NCBI GenBank assembly: GCA_016490735.1
Contig: JAEMWC010001019.1
Coordinates: 142,501 to 206,500, forward strand
Direction of reading: 5' to 3'
DNA length: 64,000 nucleotides
Source of the DNA: Pachyseris speciosa
Taxonomy: Eukaryota > Cnidaria > Anthozoa > Scleractinia > Pachyseridae
Below, piece by piece: positions 11,491 through 22,967 of the stretch. A program made the position numbers and the translations under genes. A model generated the notes under the pieces. It saw only the letters and a list, made by a program, of their open reading frames with translations. It had not been told where the DNA came from and did no database searches. Numbering within the stretch: position 1 is the stretch's first letter; each line of letters starts with the position of its first letter.

Positions 11491-13354
11491 TAATAGTTCA
11501 TGATCCCACGCAATCATCAAATACGAAGGTTAGATTTACCAAACATAAATAGGAGGAAAGACTGGTCCTCTACAACCCAGCTAACTCAAAATAGCTATTC
11601 GAAAGCCCCTTAGCTTGCTCATCATGCTAAAATGGGAAGGAAAAATACTTACCAAGACAGTCTCCTTGGTTACACTTCATATCCTCCATCTCTGGCCCGC
11701 TGCAGCCAGCATTACTGGGGTTTACACAAGCACGCATGCGCCGTTTCACTCCGTCGCGGCACGTTTTTGAGCATGGACCCCATGGTTGCCATAGTGACCA
11801 ATAACTTGTGTCTATTTCAAAAAATGGCAAAACAATTTATTCCAGACTGTAAGAAAAATGCTGAGAATCTGAAAAACTAATTTGAATAATTGCAGCTGTT
11901 TACTTCAGGGAGTAAATCTTATTCTACTGCGAACTGATAGAAGGTTTCTTCGGAGCAATCTTACATTCTATTTGATTCATTGTTATCAGTGTGATGAAAC
12001 TTCATTTAAACAAAACCAGGTGCCAGCTAATGTTTTTTTTGTGTGTGTGTCTGCTTTTATTGTTGTACATTGGCGATCACCCTGGCGATCACGTCCAAAC
12101 CATCATTAACTCTGACCCTAACGCATTTACATTTAAAACAGCTTAAAATTTTAATTCATGCAGGTGTTTTTAGACAGCAACTTTTGTAGGCTATTTCGGC
12201 TTACGAATCTCTCTACAAATGGCCAATTAACCTAGTAAACTCTGTTGATAAAATCAAAACGTCGCACTTCGCATTTCATTTCATCGAATATAACTTTAGT
12301 TACACACATGCTGATTATCGAATCTGAGTTCTGCTCGATTTATATCAGTGGTAGGTTACTGTTCACCACATCTTAAAGTCAGAGGTATCACTCATTGAGT
12401 GTGTGTGTGTTTAGTTTCTGCGATGACAGGGATTGTTAGTCATTCGTGGCTTGACGTAAGTTTGACTCCTGAAGGGAAATCGAGTTGTAGTCATTTTATC
12501 CCTACTCTGTCAACAGGAAGGGAAAATTTTAGTGATATAAAATATACATATACGTTGTTCGGTAAGTATAATAAAAAGCCTTCCGAAATTGCTCATATAT
12601 AATTAGAATAAACATGGGTTAGCATCTTAAGGTTTGGAAGTATTGATTTGTGAAAGGTAAACAAATCACTAAAGCTGGTTCAACATGAGTTAAACACGTT
12701 TGCAGCATAAGGAAATTTTGCTTTTTATAATTTAAACGAAAGTTGATCATATCGTCCCTATTTGCTATTTCATTAAATACTAAAAGCAAGCCGTGCGTTT
12801 TTTAAAACACTAAGATTACAAGGGTATCGCGATATTATCAAACTGATCGTAGAAATTCTCTTCACTAAACGGTATCGAGTTTTTCAGTAGGGTAAACAAA
12901 ACATAGATTAGCATTTTTCTTCTAAATTTCTGATACTCTTCTCTTGCACATGAGGAATTTCTTTGCTCCATTTTTCGTCCATTCGTTTCCAAAAAGGTGA
13001 CTAAATTTGACCTACTCTTATCCGGTGAAAGATCGAACCTTGTGAGAAGAACAGTGACTTTTCACTCTGACATCCTCGCCCAAATTCAGTCACTCCTCCA
13101 CTATTGATCTCGCACGTTTGCAATTTCGGGTGAAAATTGTAAGAAACGCAGTCGTCCGCTCTTGCACAAGCAGAGAGACAGTCCAACCAGTCACCTAAGT
13201 GCAGAGTTTGTGTGACATAGCCAACCAAATACTTATAGCGATACGTAGGAGAGAAAGGAGCATCACTGGCAGGCGATTGCTGTAATGCAGAATCTGATTC
13301 TTTAACTGCCTTGAACCAAACATCGACGAACAAAAGAAGGCTTAAAATCCACAT
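10460..13354 (-). CDS. Gene B: secreted PAN/apple-TSR-CBM14 protein
   Basis: Three exons: 13012-13354, 11653-11811 and 10460-10641; all junctions are phase 1 and the sum is 684 nt (227 residues plus stop). Start MWILSLLLFVDVWF is a clear signal peptide. Residues about 37-114 form a PAN/apple-like domain with CLSACARADDCVSYNF and a second pair TCEIN/RGC. Residues about 117-166 are a TSR (WSLWQPWGPCSKTC, six Cys). Residues about 168-227 are a chitin-binding CBM14 domain with five evenly patterned Cys plus a sixth near the end. Such domains act outside the cell: PAN and TSR bind protein or glycan, CBM14 binds chitin. It is paralogous and convergent to gene A, which lacks CBM14. Function inferred: matrix, mucus or cuticle-like adhesion. 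An identical spare exon 3 sits at 6460-6641. Confidence 0.85.
10864..11652. repeat. Gene B intron 2, right part, with (AAT)n tracts
   Basis: Holds (AAT)n microsatellites at about 11050-11138 and 11445-11490. Asn-rich ORFs here are products of the repeat. Nothing else seen. Confidence 0.8.
11653..11811 (-). CDS. Gene B exon 2 (TSR)
   Basis: Acceptor GAAATAG before 11811; donor CTTG|GTAAGT with GT at 11652-11651. Encodes SYWSLWQPWGPCSKTC, then KRRMRAC and GCSGPEMEDMKC. Confidence 0.85.
11882..13011. other. Gene B intron 1
   Basis: About 1.1 kb of AT-rich sequence. No repeats of note and no convincing exon. Confidence 0.5.
13012..13354 (-). CDS. Gene B exon 1 (signal peptide + PAN/apple)
   Basis: ATG at 13354-13352. 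The donor is taken as GTAG|GTCAAA (GT at 13011-13010) because only this keeps phase 1 with exon 2; it is weaker than the gene A donor. Confidence 0.8.
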
Positions 13355-13554
13355 TTAAGCGACGAGGCAACGATGTGCTACGCAGCTGTGAAATGTCTGG
13401 CCAGTCCTTACTCGTTGCGCTCTCTTCAGTAACATAGTGGTCAGTATTATCTAATTGAAGAGTCAATGTTTACAAAAAAAAAGCAGCTAATGGGCAGCGG
13501 GAATACATATGTTTTCTACGCGTCAATTTCCATGTATTTGCATCATTAAGCCCG

Positions 13555-13815
13555 GCCGCCGCACATGTGAGGAAACAGCAGAACAAAATGCCTCGCAAGG
13601 CAGATGGCTCAGCCGTTTCCTCTCGTGTGCGGCGAAATTTTGGCGAGAAATTCGCCTCGCGAGGCCGTGAGATCAATATCAAATATGTTTGATATTTTTC
13701 TCATGGCCTCGCGAGGCGAAAATCTTATGAAAACCTCGCCGCATACGAGAGGAAACGGCTGAGCTGACTGTCTCGAGAGGCATTTTGCTCAGCTGTTCCT
13801 CACGTGTGCGGCGGC
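13555..13815. repeat. CpG-rich foldback element, ~125-bp arms
   Basis: GCCGCCGCACATGTGAGG at the left pairs with CCTCACGTGTGCGGCGGC at the right; pairing continues inwards through GAAACGGCTGAGC-like and CTCGCGAGGC segments to a centre near 13680. No ORF. Just upstream of gene B exon 1, so it may lie in its promoter region. Confidence 0.8.
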
Positions 13816-13884
13816 TTTTAGGGTTAAGCTAAAGGTTAGGGTTTAGACACACCCACGCTAAGAAATTCGAAATCGATGTTTTCT

Positions 13885-14250
13885 GTGTTTGTGTATTGCT
13901 AAAATGGATCAAGAAATGATATTTAAAGGATGATTTAGGTTTTTCGCACCAGGCCACCAAGAGCATTTATGAGGTCTCCAAATTTCTTGCAATTTTTCCA
14001 AAGAGGTAAGCCTTTATTCCTGATGAAAATTTGAAAAAATACCAACTTTTCGTCCGTGTTTTTGTATGACTAAAATGGATCAAGAAATCATACTTAGGAG
14101 TGAATGAGAGTGGGTACAAGGCAGGTTCGACCATTTATGAGGGTCTTCAATTTTTTTTACAATTTTTCAAAAGTTTTTGGTTCAAAATTTATGTTTGTGT
14201 ATGGCTTTTAAAAGTGGTTCAAAGAATGTTATTTAGGGATGACTCTTCGC
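13885..14250. repeat. Degenerate tandem repeat (~3 units)
   Basis: Three diverged units of about 160-170 bases, each with TGTGTATNGCTAAAATGG-TCAAGAAAT-like and TTTAGG-GATGA-like segments (near 13890, 14055, 14195). Confidence 0.55.
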
Positions 14251-14307
14251 ATCTTTCGTGATCTCTAAACTTCCCGCGTGCTTCATATCTCGACGAGAGC
14301 ACGCTGA

Positions 14308-14310
14308 CTC

Positions 14311-14350
<40 letters not shown>

Positions 14351-14358
14351 TAATAATA

Positions 14359-14362
<4 letters not shown>
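14308..14362. repeat. (AAT)n microsatellite
   Basis: Simple repeat directly abutting a foldback element; the same pairing occurs at 20698-20742. Confidence 0.9.
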
Positions 14363-14404
<42 letters not shown>

Positions 14405-14463
14405 CGCGAGCAATTTCAAAATCGGACGAGCGCGAAGCGCGAGGCGATTTGAAAATACGAGCG

Positions 14464-14506
<43 letters not shown>
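14363..14506. repeat. Foldback family F1, copy a
   Basis: Palindrome with ends TAGTAATTGGACC / GGTCCAATTACTA, inner GGAGTACAATTCAGGGAGTA and centre GCGCGAAGCGCG. Related copies at 20743-20884 and 41555-41811. Confidence 0.75.
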
Positions 14507-14512
<6 letters not shown>

Positions 14513-14570
14513 TATCTATAACAAATTTCGAGGTCCAATTACTAATTAATCGTATCTATAACAAATTTCG
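14491..14570. repeat. 40-bp direct duplication
   Basis: Bases 14491-14530 are repeated at 14531-14570, joining the end of F1a to the start of the next TIR element. Confidence 0.85.
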
Positions 14571-14843
14571 GAATTAAAAATTTCTTTTGGGAAGGTCTTT
14601 TGAGCGAAAACGTCTGTAGCGCTTTCCATATGTTTTGAAAACTGCAGGAAACGTTTGCAAAGGAAGCCATTAAAGCGCGCGTAATTGACGTGAAAATCAC
14701 GTGGGTATCCAATTACAGGTGTCCAATTACAAAAAGTTCAAATTGGATACCCTTAATTGGACACCCACGTGATCGCGCGTCGATTACGTGACAAATAGGC
14801 GCGCGGAGAACCAATCACGATCGAGAATTTTGTTATAGATACG

Positions 14844-14845
<2 letters not shown>
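14551..14845. repeat. TIR element CGTATCTATAACAAAWTTC
   Basis: Left CGTATCTATAACAAATTTCG pairs with the right end TTTTGTTATAGATACG at 14830-14845. Inside is a second palindrome built from CACGTGGGTATCCAATTAC and GGACACCCACGTG near 14697-14772. Followed by (AAT)n at 14845-14889. Confidence 0.7.
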
Positions 14846-14889
<44 letters not shown>

Positions 14890-15226
14890 GCATGAAAGGC
14901 AAGTAATCTCTAAGGCCCAGTTGTTCAAAAAATCATTAAGCTAATTACGGGTTAGAGTGAATTTTGAGTACAGTTCAGTTACTGTTCAGTAAAAACACTT
15001 CCAAAAGATTTTCACGCTTTCGTTCTGTCTGAAATTTAACTTTAATTTAACGTAAAATTTGACTTTCGAAACCTTCTCATCGAGCGAGATGAAAACTTTA
15101 AATCCTGGGTTAGCGTAAATCGGCTTTCGAACAATCGGGGCCTGATGAAAAAGGTTTAGTGTTTACAGATTAGATATCCGGCCTTTGACGTTTCCTCCGT
15201 CTTCGTCCGGAGTTTCACGCCTGGTC

Positions 15227-15382
15227 TCAGTGTTGGGTACCAATTACTGGTTTTGCTAATCTCGCTAACAAGGTGTCAAGTTTCCGATTGTTCTCCTCCA
15301 AGATTGCCTCTATCTGTGTCACCTTTCTGTCCAGTTCCGCCATCTTGGATACCTTGAATTCCTCACTTTCCCGCGGGCACAT
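15227..15382 (-). CDS. TRP-SPRY exon 15 (coiled coil, stop)
   Basis: Acceptor CATTCAAG before ATG TGC CCG; phase 0. Encodes MAELDRKVTQIEAILEENNR and ends ..KPVIGTQH then TGA. Heptad spacing of L/I/V suggests a coiled coil, as in assembly helices of TRP tetramers. Confidence 0.8.
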   Translation of the reverse strand: MCPRESEEFKVSKMAELDRKVTQIEAILEENNRKLDTLLARLAKPVIGTQH

Positions 15383-18300
15383 CTTGAATGGAATCATGTA
15401 ATAAACAAACAAATGAAAACTGAATTTTGTTCAATGAAGTGACTCCATATAATACTACAGAAAAAAGTTATGTAGTCATTCTTAAACCGGCTAAAGGTCA
15501 ATTTATTTATTTGTTTACAATCAAGTAACGTTATATTTCTAACAAATCTCGTGGTTGATCAGATCATAAATCCAAAACAATAAAACCAGTAAGCTTCGAC
15601 AAATTTTGCCCCCACCCTCTACCCCCTCTCCCTTCTGCCAGTAGTGCATCACAGTATTGGTGCCTTCGCGTGAACTGTCGTACTAATTCTGGTTTACAAG
15701 GTAGCGTGGTTTCTCGTGTAAGAAGCTCTGCTTTGAGCAAATGTTCTGTGAGTTCATTGACAAATCCCAGTCCACAAAAGTTCTGCCTGGGATAGTGCAC
15801 CACGCCCCCTTCCCCACCCCTCCCTATTCCCCGTTTGAGGTCTTACCTTCGCAACCACGCTACTTCCGTAGTTCATGCTGACGTAAGGGTACAGCGGTTT
15901 GTCCGTATCCCAGTCAATATAAATCTCCGGTTCCTCTTCTTCACTGATAATTATCTTCCTCCCGTTCAGCGTAAACAAAACAGGGACTTGAAGTTTTCCG
16001 TTTCTCTCACACTTCTTCTCAAACATGACCGTACAGAGAATTCGATCAATACGAAACGCAACAGCGGGACCTGGATCAGGAAAAGACACAGCGAATTCAA
16101 AAATATGTTTTACCACAATTGCCAGTAATCTCGCAATCTGATTGGCTAATTTGCCGTTGTCGATAAGAGTCTAGACAACGCTACTCGCGTCAAGGTGTCA
16201 CGTAATGCCTTTTTCAGTTTCTTGGACGTTGATACTGTGGTAAAAAACAAACGGAATGTGGTGTAGTGATGTGTATCCTTATCAACATCGCATTCACGCA
16301 CCCGGTGTGACTTCAAACCGGGCGCCGGGACGATGTCATGCTGCCGCTCGGTTCAGTTTTTTGAGGGTTGAATAAAAATTGTCGAGCGATACAAATTATT
16401 CAGCAACTCGTCATATTGGACGCTCTTTTTCTCCTTGTCCGCCCTGTTGACTGTGGATGAGGGTTCACGGTGTTACGTGCATGGGACACCTCCGAGGCAA
16501 AATAGCGCGTATTTTGAACGCGAAATAAGGCTTTTCAGGAATTTCAAAGAGTTCTACACAGTCAAGTAGTTTTTCATACATGTTGAACTATTATAAACAA
16601 GACAACAAGTTTTAAGGCAAACCGTTGAGTTAAAGTATGTACTGTGTAACATCATCTTTACTGAGAATGAAATCGAAGCAAGTAAGCAAGCAAGTAAGTA
16701 AGTATTTAAGTGCCCATGTGTTTAGCCTAAATAGTAACACTAATTGATGTACAATACGTATAAAATTTAGATATTAAAAGGAAAAATTATAATAATAAAA
16801 AATTAATAAGTATGTTAGCGCACTTGTGTCCAAGATGAAGTTGTAGAAATTAAAATAATACTAATGCTAGAAAGTATCCAGCAATTGATCATACTTAAAA
16901 TGTCAGCAAGGTTCAATTTTCTTTCGAAGCCTTATTGATCGACTGTGTGAGATACTGAAATTAAATTAAATACCTTTGGTCTCTGTACCATTATCACAGG
17001 TGGCAGCATCGTAGAGGTTTCCATCAGTATGATATGCCACAGATCCATCCAACCACCCTGGCATTCTGCAAGTGTCGTAACCCTCATTCACCACTCCTAT
17101 TCCCAACGATATTTGTTGTCCACTTTCTAGAATGACAATCTGAAGAAGTGATTAAAAATATATTACTTGGTTTCCCCTGGTCCGATCACCTAAAAGTGAG
17201 AATCTCATTCACCCACTAAACAACATGCAACTCAAATAGATCGTTTGTTTTTAACCGTTGCCACTGCAACTGTCCGAGAAATATTAAGTCATTTGTTAAG
17301 TAATACATAAAATATGAGCGGGAGACCATTATGGGCAGTTAAAACGGCTGCCGCAAGCGAGCCGTTTTAAAGCCCATAAAGCTCGGACGCGAATATTTTA
17401 TGTTACTTGTGAAATGAAACAATAGATTGTGTTTGTCGTGTTTGTAATGTTAATCAGTAGAGATCTGTATCAAAGTTAATGCATACTAATTAGCGGAGCA
17501 GGACACCTTTATGAACGTTAATAATTTTTATTGGGGTTTAGAGAGGTATACATGTGACTCAAATACTACCCGTGAATTGGTCGTTAGTCTTATGAATTAT
17601 TAATGAATTTTACAATACGAGTTAAATGAGTCCTGTCATCCTCTCGCCGAAAAGTCGGTAAATCTTCGTGTTCTTCGTCTTCAATATAGCCTGAGTAACT
17701 GACTACGTAACAGGTGCTGGAGCAAAAACTAAGGCGCGCGCGAGGAGGAAAGGAGAACCTTCTCGTGAGCGCCGCTCTAACTTGTATCCCACCACCACCA
17801 TCACCATCACCATCACCATCACCATCACCATCATGATTATCATCATTTCGTCGTCATCGTCATCAACATCGTTGTCACCATCAAAAATAACATCGTTACC
17901 TTTACCTTTCATCGTCGTTGTTATCGTTTTCCCAACGAACAGACCATTAGCTCTTATTATTTTTCATACAAAGCTAAAGCTACTCACCTCAAAATGGGCA
18001 AACTCGAAAGAAAAGGGTTTACAATATCTAGCGCCCGGCCAACGCTGGCTGCGTTGTCGACGACTGCATTTGGAACATTGCTCGGTAGAAGTACAAGTCA
18101 GGAGAGAGCCTTCTATTTTTATGCCGAAGTGGGCTTCCCAAGCCTACAAAAGTAATATTAACAAGTAAATATATCAAATATAAACGGCAATCCGTTCCTC
18201 TTTCAGTATATATGTTACGAGAAAGAAATGAACATTTTGGTTGTTACTATCTAACTTATATACAAAAACGAGCCAAGGAATATTATAATTCCTTCTTTTT

Positions 18301-20698
18301 TCTTCGTTTCCTTTGCTTTGCCTTGCTTTCTTTTCTTCCAAACCTGCTACTGACATCAAAAATGTTCATCCAAAACCTCGCACTACATAACTATGTATTT
18401 TAATTCTCAGCGCGGATTAATCCTCCGGTTGAGGAGCCTTCTACAGGGTACAGCATTATGTGATTACCTCAGGACCAGACAACAGAATCCCTTTATCAAC
18501 TCCTCGGGGCATGTATGCTGAACGTAGGATTTGCCCGACCATTTGTCGGTTTCCAACTGTTTCACAAACACGATATTGTTTCTTTCCTCAGCTAAATAAA
18601 GAATAAATATGTTAATTGTTGCAATTTAGTCGTTATAGTACTCGCTTTCCCCTGGTTTGTCACTCATTCCCCTGAATCGAATGAACTAACCTGATCTAAC
18701 AATCCCTCGCTTCATGCATTTATCCTCTATGGGATGCTTTCATTACACATAGCTAAAATACATTAGCCGTAAGCAAGTACTTGTCCAGGTATCAAAAAAT
18801 AAAGCCACGAACAAAATAATCTTTAATTTGAACACTTTTTCCAGGCGTATTTAGTTAAACGTTCTCATACGGTTAATCAGTAGGTTCTTTATATGATAGA
18901 AGCTTTAACATTTGCCCGGAATACTCGAGTTTGTATAGTAAAACGGTAGATTTTACCTGTTGGAGGGAGAAAGTTCCCATACTTCTTAAAGTATTCCCTG
19001 TCGAGGTCGATGGCAATAAATTCCAGCATGATCCCCTTGAACCACAAGGGAAGAATAAAAGATGTCAGCACCATATTTACCGATTGTTGACGTGTAAACC
19101 GTAACGTTATATTAAATATTTGCTCACGACCTTCCGCTTGATTTATTGGGAAATATTTGGTGTATTACATTGGCTGGTCGTAAGTTTAGTATCGCCCAAA
19201 AGACGTTTCCCCCATACCTTTACTCTGTCCTTCTTGCCCACCAGCTTGCACAACTTGAAGATGTTGTAAATGATATTAAGAGGCACTGGTATTGGATCAT
19301 ATTCATCGTACGTCTGAATTGTCGCCGCTCTCTTGAATGACCACTCCTTTAACGAGTTGTCCTGGGAAAAATCAAAACTGTAAAGTGAATATGGTTATTT
19401 TCAATTACTCCACAAGGTAAATTGGCCACCGTGAAGAGAATCGAGAGCGAATCTAGAACTTTGGGCTGTGGCGTCCTGAATGCGGTTTCAAATTGATGAC
19501 TCGTTATTTAGATTTTTGGAGTTTTCGTGGCATTAAAAGAGCAGGGGAACAAAAAGATACCAAAACCTCACTTAAAAAATAACGCGAGTATTTTCGGGAA
19601 AATTGGCATGTACTCAAGGAAATCCTCTTGTCAGTCTTGTGTTCTGAGAGGGAAATTGTCATGGACATTTTTTCCGTTTATGAGATAAAAGATTTGCTTA
19701 TTTCCTATAGTAATCTTGCTCATACACATAAATTACTTGCATAGTACGATTTTCATTGAGTGCATTTACATTTAACAGGCGCCAAGAGCGAAATTATTCG
19801 CACGATCCAATAACGGTCGCTTTTGGTTTTACTTATCATTGGTTTAAAAATGGCGCGACTTTTCCTAACCAATTGCAGAGTAAAGTAAAGTAAACGATAG
19901 CAAACGAGAATCACTTTCGACACTCACTGAATACCGCTCTATCAAACAAGCAGATGAAATCAAGAGAAATCTGAATGTTAAGAAAGAATGAGTCACGATA
20001 GGTCATTACCAATTTCATGCAACGCACAACAGCACAAGGGAACAGCCTTGAAAACATCACCCATATTTCGGTCAAATTGGTATCCACTGCGACCTTAGCT
20101 TGGTCAGTCAATGCCTAATACATTTGTGAATATTTTCCGTGCTCTAAAATCGCCGAATTAATGAAACAGACTGCAGTATTTTCCAGAAGTATTCCCGAAT
20201 AAAGCGTCCTTGAGGTGTTTTTTTTTCTTGGGAGGGGGAGGGGACTATTCTAGTTATTCCTCTACCAGTTTAGCAGTTTAGGTATGCTTTAGGAATAAGA
20301 GAACACTGTAGCCGGATTATGGTTTTCCAGTAGAAAAGTTATTCTAAAACCAGAATACTCTTGACGGGGGTGAGCCGAAATAGCCTGGACCTGACTTCCG
20401 GTGCCACGTCCCTGGCACGGAGGGGCACGCACTATTTTCCCGCCAAAAAGTTCCAAAAGACCGCATATTCAGCGTGTTCTAAGTAAATCGCATTCTGTTC
20501 ATTCTACTATTGGGGGCAGAATAAACGGAATACTATTCCTTTCATTGAAAAAACTTAATAGGCTCCAGAAGGCCCCCGCCCACCCCAATTAAATCTGTCT
20601 ATTCCGAATAATAATAATAATCCTAAAGTCTCAATCAGTATCCGAAATAGTCCCAAAAGAAAACGCCGCAGGATAAATGACAACACTCGAAAACTATC

Positions 20699-20736
<38 letters not shown>

Positions 20737-22930
20737 TTATAATGGTAATTGAACTGAGTGGAGTGCAATTTGGTCTGAAATCATACGCGTGATTTCAAAA
20801 TCGAACGAGCGCGCAGCGCGAGTTTGATTTGAAATCACAAGTATGATTTCAGACCAAAATTGCATGACACGAAGTTCAATTACCACTTTATTACACCCAT
20901 TTTGAAATCACACAGTTTTTTGTCACTATTAATATTCGTTTATCCATGAAATTTGATAGGTTAGAATTATTTCACTTTTATTTTGATGAGTTACAGAAAG
21001 GATGCGATTTAGAGTAAAAAATGGTGCAATTTGGGAATAAATTGCACTGTTGAGAGCCAATCAGATTGCGAGGATCACTAGTGATTTCAAAATAGGTGTA
21101 ATAAATAATGAAATCAATTATAAACAATTGTTTTTGGCGTTTTCTCGTTATTTAACATTTTTTATGCATATAAATAGATTTCCATGCATGTAATATTATA
21201 AAAAAGCCTTAACCGTGCTTTGTTCTGTTATAAGGCACGCAAGGAAGTGACGAGAGCACGAAAGAAGTAGGAAGAAGCACGAGCCGCAGGCGAGTGCTTT
21301 TAACTACTTCTTTCGTGCTCTCGTCACTTCCTTGCGTGCCTTATAACAGAACGAAGCACGGTTAAGGCTTTTTTATTTGTTTTATAATAAAGAATTTCTT
21401 AATTTCCTCACGCATTCGGCTACAATTTTCGGAAAACTTTATTTTTCAAATCCTACGAGTGGCGTCAGCCGTGCATTTGTACTCTCATAAGGCACGCTAG
21501 AACAGACCAATCACAATCCTTGTTAGAATGGCTCGATACATTTCATTGGTTAAACTCGACCAAAGCTGTCAAAATGTCAAACCATCAAAGTTCAGAAACC
21601 ATCAAAGTGGAAGTTGTTTTTTAGTCTAAATCGCGATCAAAAAGCAAATTGTTCAGTGAAATTCGGCGGAATTTTGGCTCATGCATTCGCTAAAAAAAGG
21701 CGTAATGATCAAGAGCTAGTTTTAAAAGGTACTCAGGAAGGTGAATTTTCGAGTTTGAAATGAAAGTGTAAAAGATTTTACTCGTGAAAAGCTTAAAACA
21801 TGCATCGGCTTGCATGGCGCCCGGCGTAGCGGGATTGTATGGTTGAAAAACAAAATGATGATTCCACGGCATCATGCAGCTCACTAAAAAGGGTCACAGA
21901 ACAGTTTACCATTAACTGGAGGAACGAGTAGCTCAAACTTGGAGGACGAAGTTCTTTCTTTGGACAATCCGTTTGCAATGTTTACCGATGCGTGTTTTTA
22001 AGTGGATGTGTTTTTTCAAGTGATGGAAACCTCTACAACGACAGGTGAATTAAATAAATTTCAGCTTTGAACATTTGGTTTAATTGTTGCTACTTTTGTT
22101 CAGGACCGAAACTCGTATTTATCTCTCGACTAGATGTAAATAGTAATCATCTACACTCGTTTTGGACGCAAATTAAGAAATTAGCTTAAGCTTAGTTGAA
22201 CTGTTTTTTTCGTTTGCTTTGCGAGCGAACGAGTGATTTTACTCCACTTGGCTGACTGTTTTTCGACGTGCCTTAGCAATGTTGAGAAAATTTTGCCCTT
22301 ATTTTATTAACACGTAATTGGAATGAGTCCTCGTCAACCACTTGTGTTTTCAGAAGTTGCTGAAATTACTCTCGTCGCTGCATGACTCGGACAATTTCAG
22401 CAACTTCTGAAAACACGCTTGACATTAATCCTTAACTTTTAATGCTGTTATTTGTGGTGTTACTCGCAGGAACATCTTCCAAATCCATTGAGGCTAACCG
22501 CTCGTTTTCATACACATTTTCTAGGTCGTACAAGACGTCTGAATCAAAATAAAAGCCGAGGGAAAAATTCAGATTTTCATTTGGGTCCATGGCGCGACAA
22601 CGTAGCTGCTCGTGCATCTGTACTCTCATAAGGCACGCTGTTTTAACCAATCGGAGCGCGCGTTATATCGAAACTTTACTATAAATTTATTTTATGTAAC
22701 TATGTATATATAGAATTTTATGTATGTAAATAGATTTTCTCTTCTTTTGCTATCGAAGATATTAGCCTTTCAGGCTACAAAGAAATTCGAATTTAAATAA
22801 AGTTCATGTTATGTTATGTTATGTTATGTTATGTTATGTTATGTTATGTTATGTTATGTTACTGGCAATAATTGCCCGTATCCTCTATGTCATCGACTGC
22901 GTAAGACAGTAGATAATAATGACAATGATA

Positions 22931-22967
<37 letters not shown>

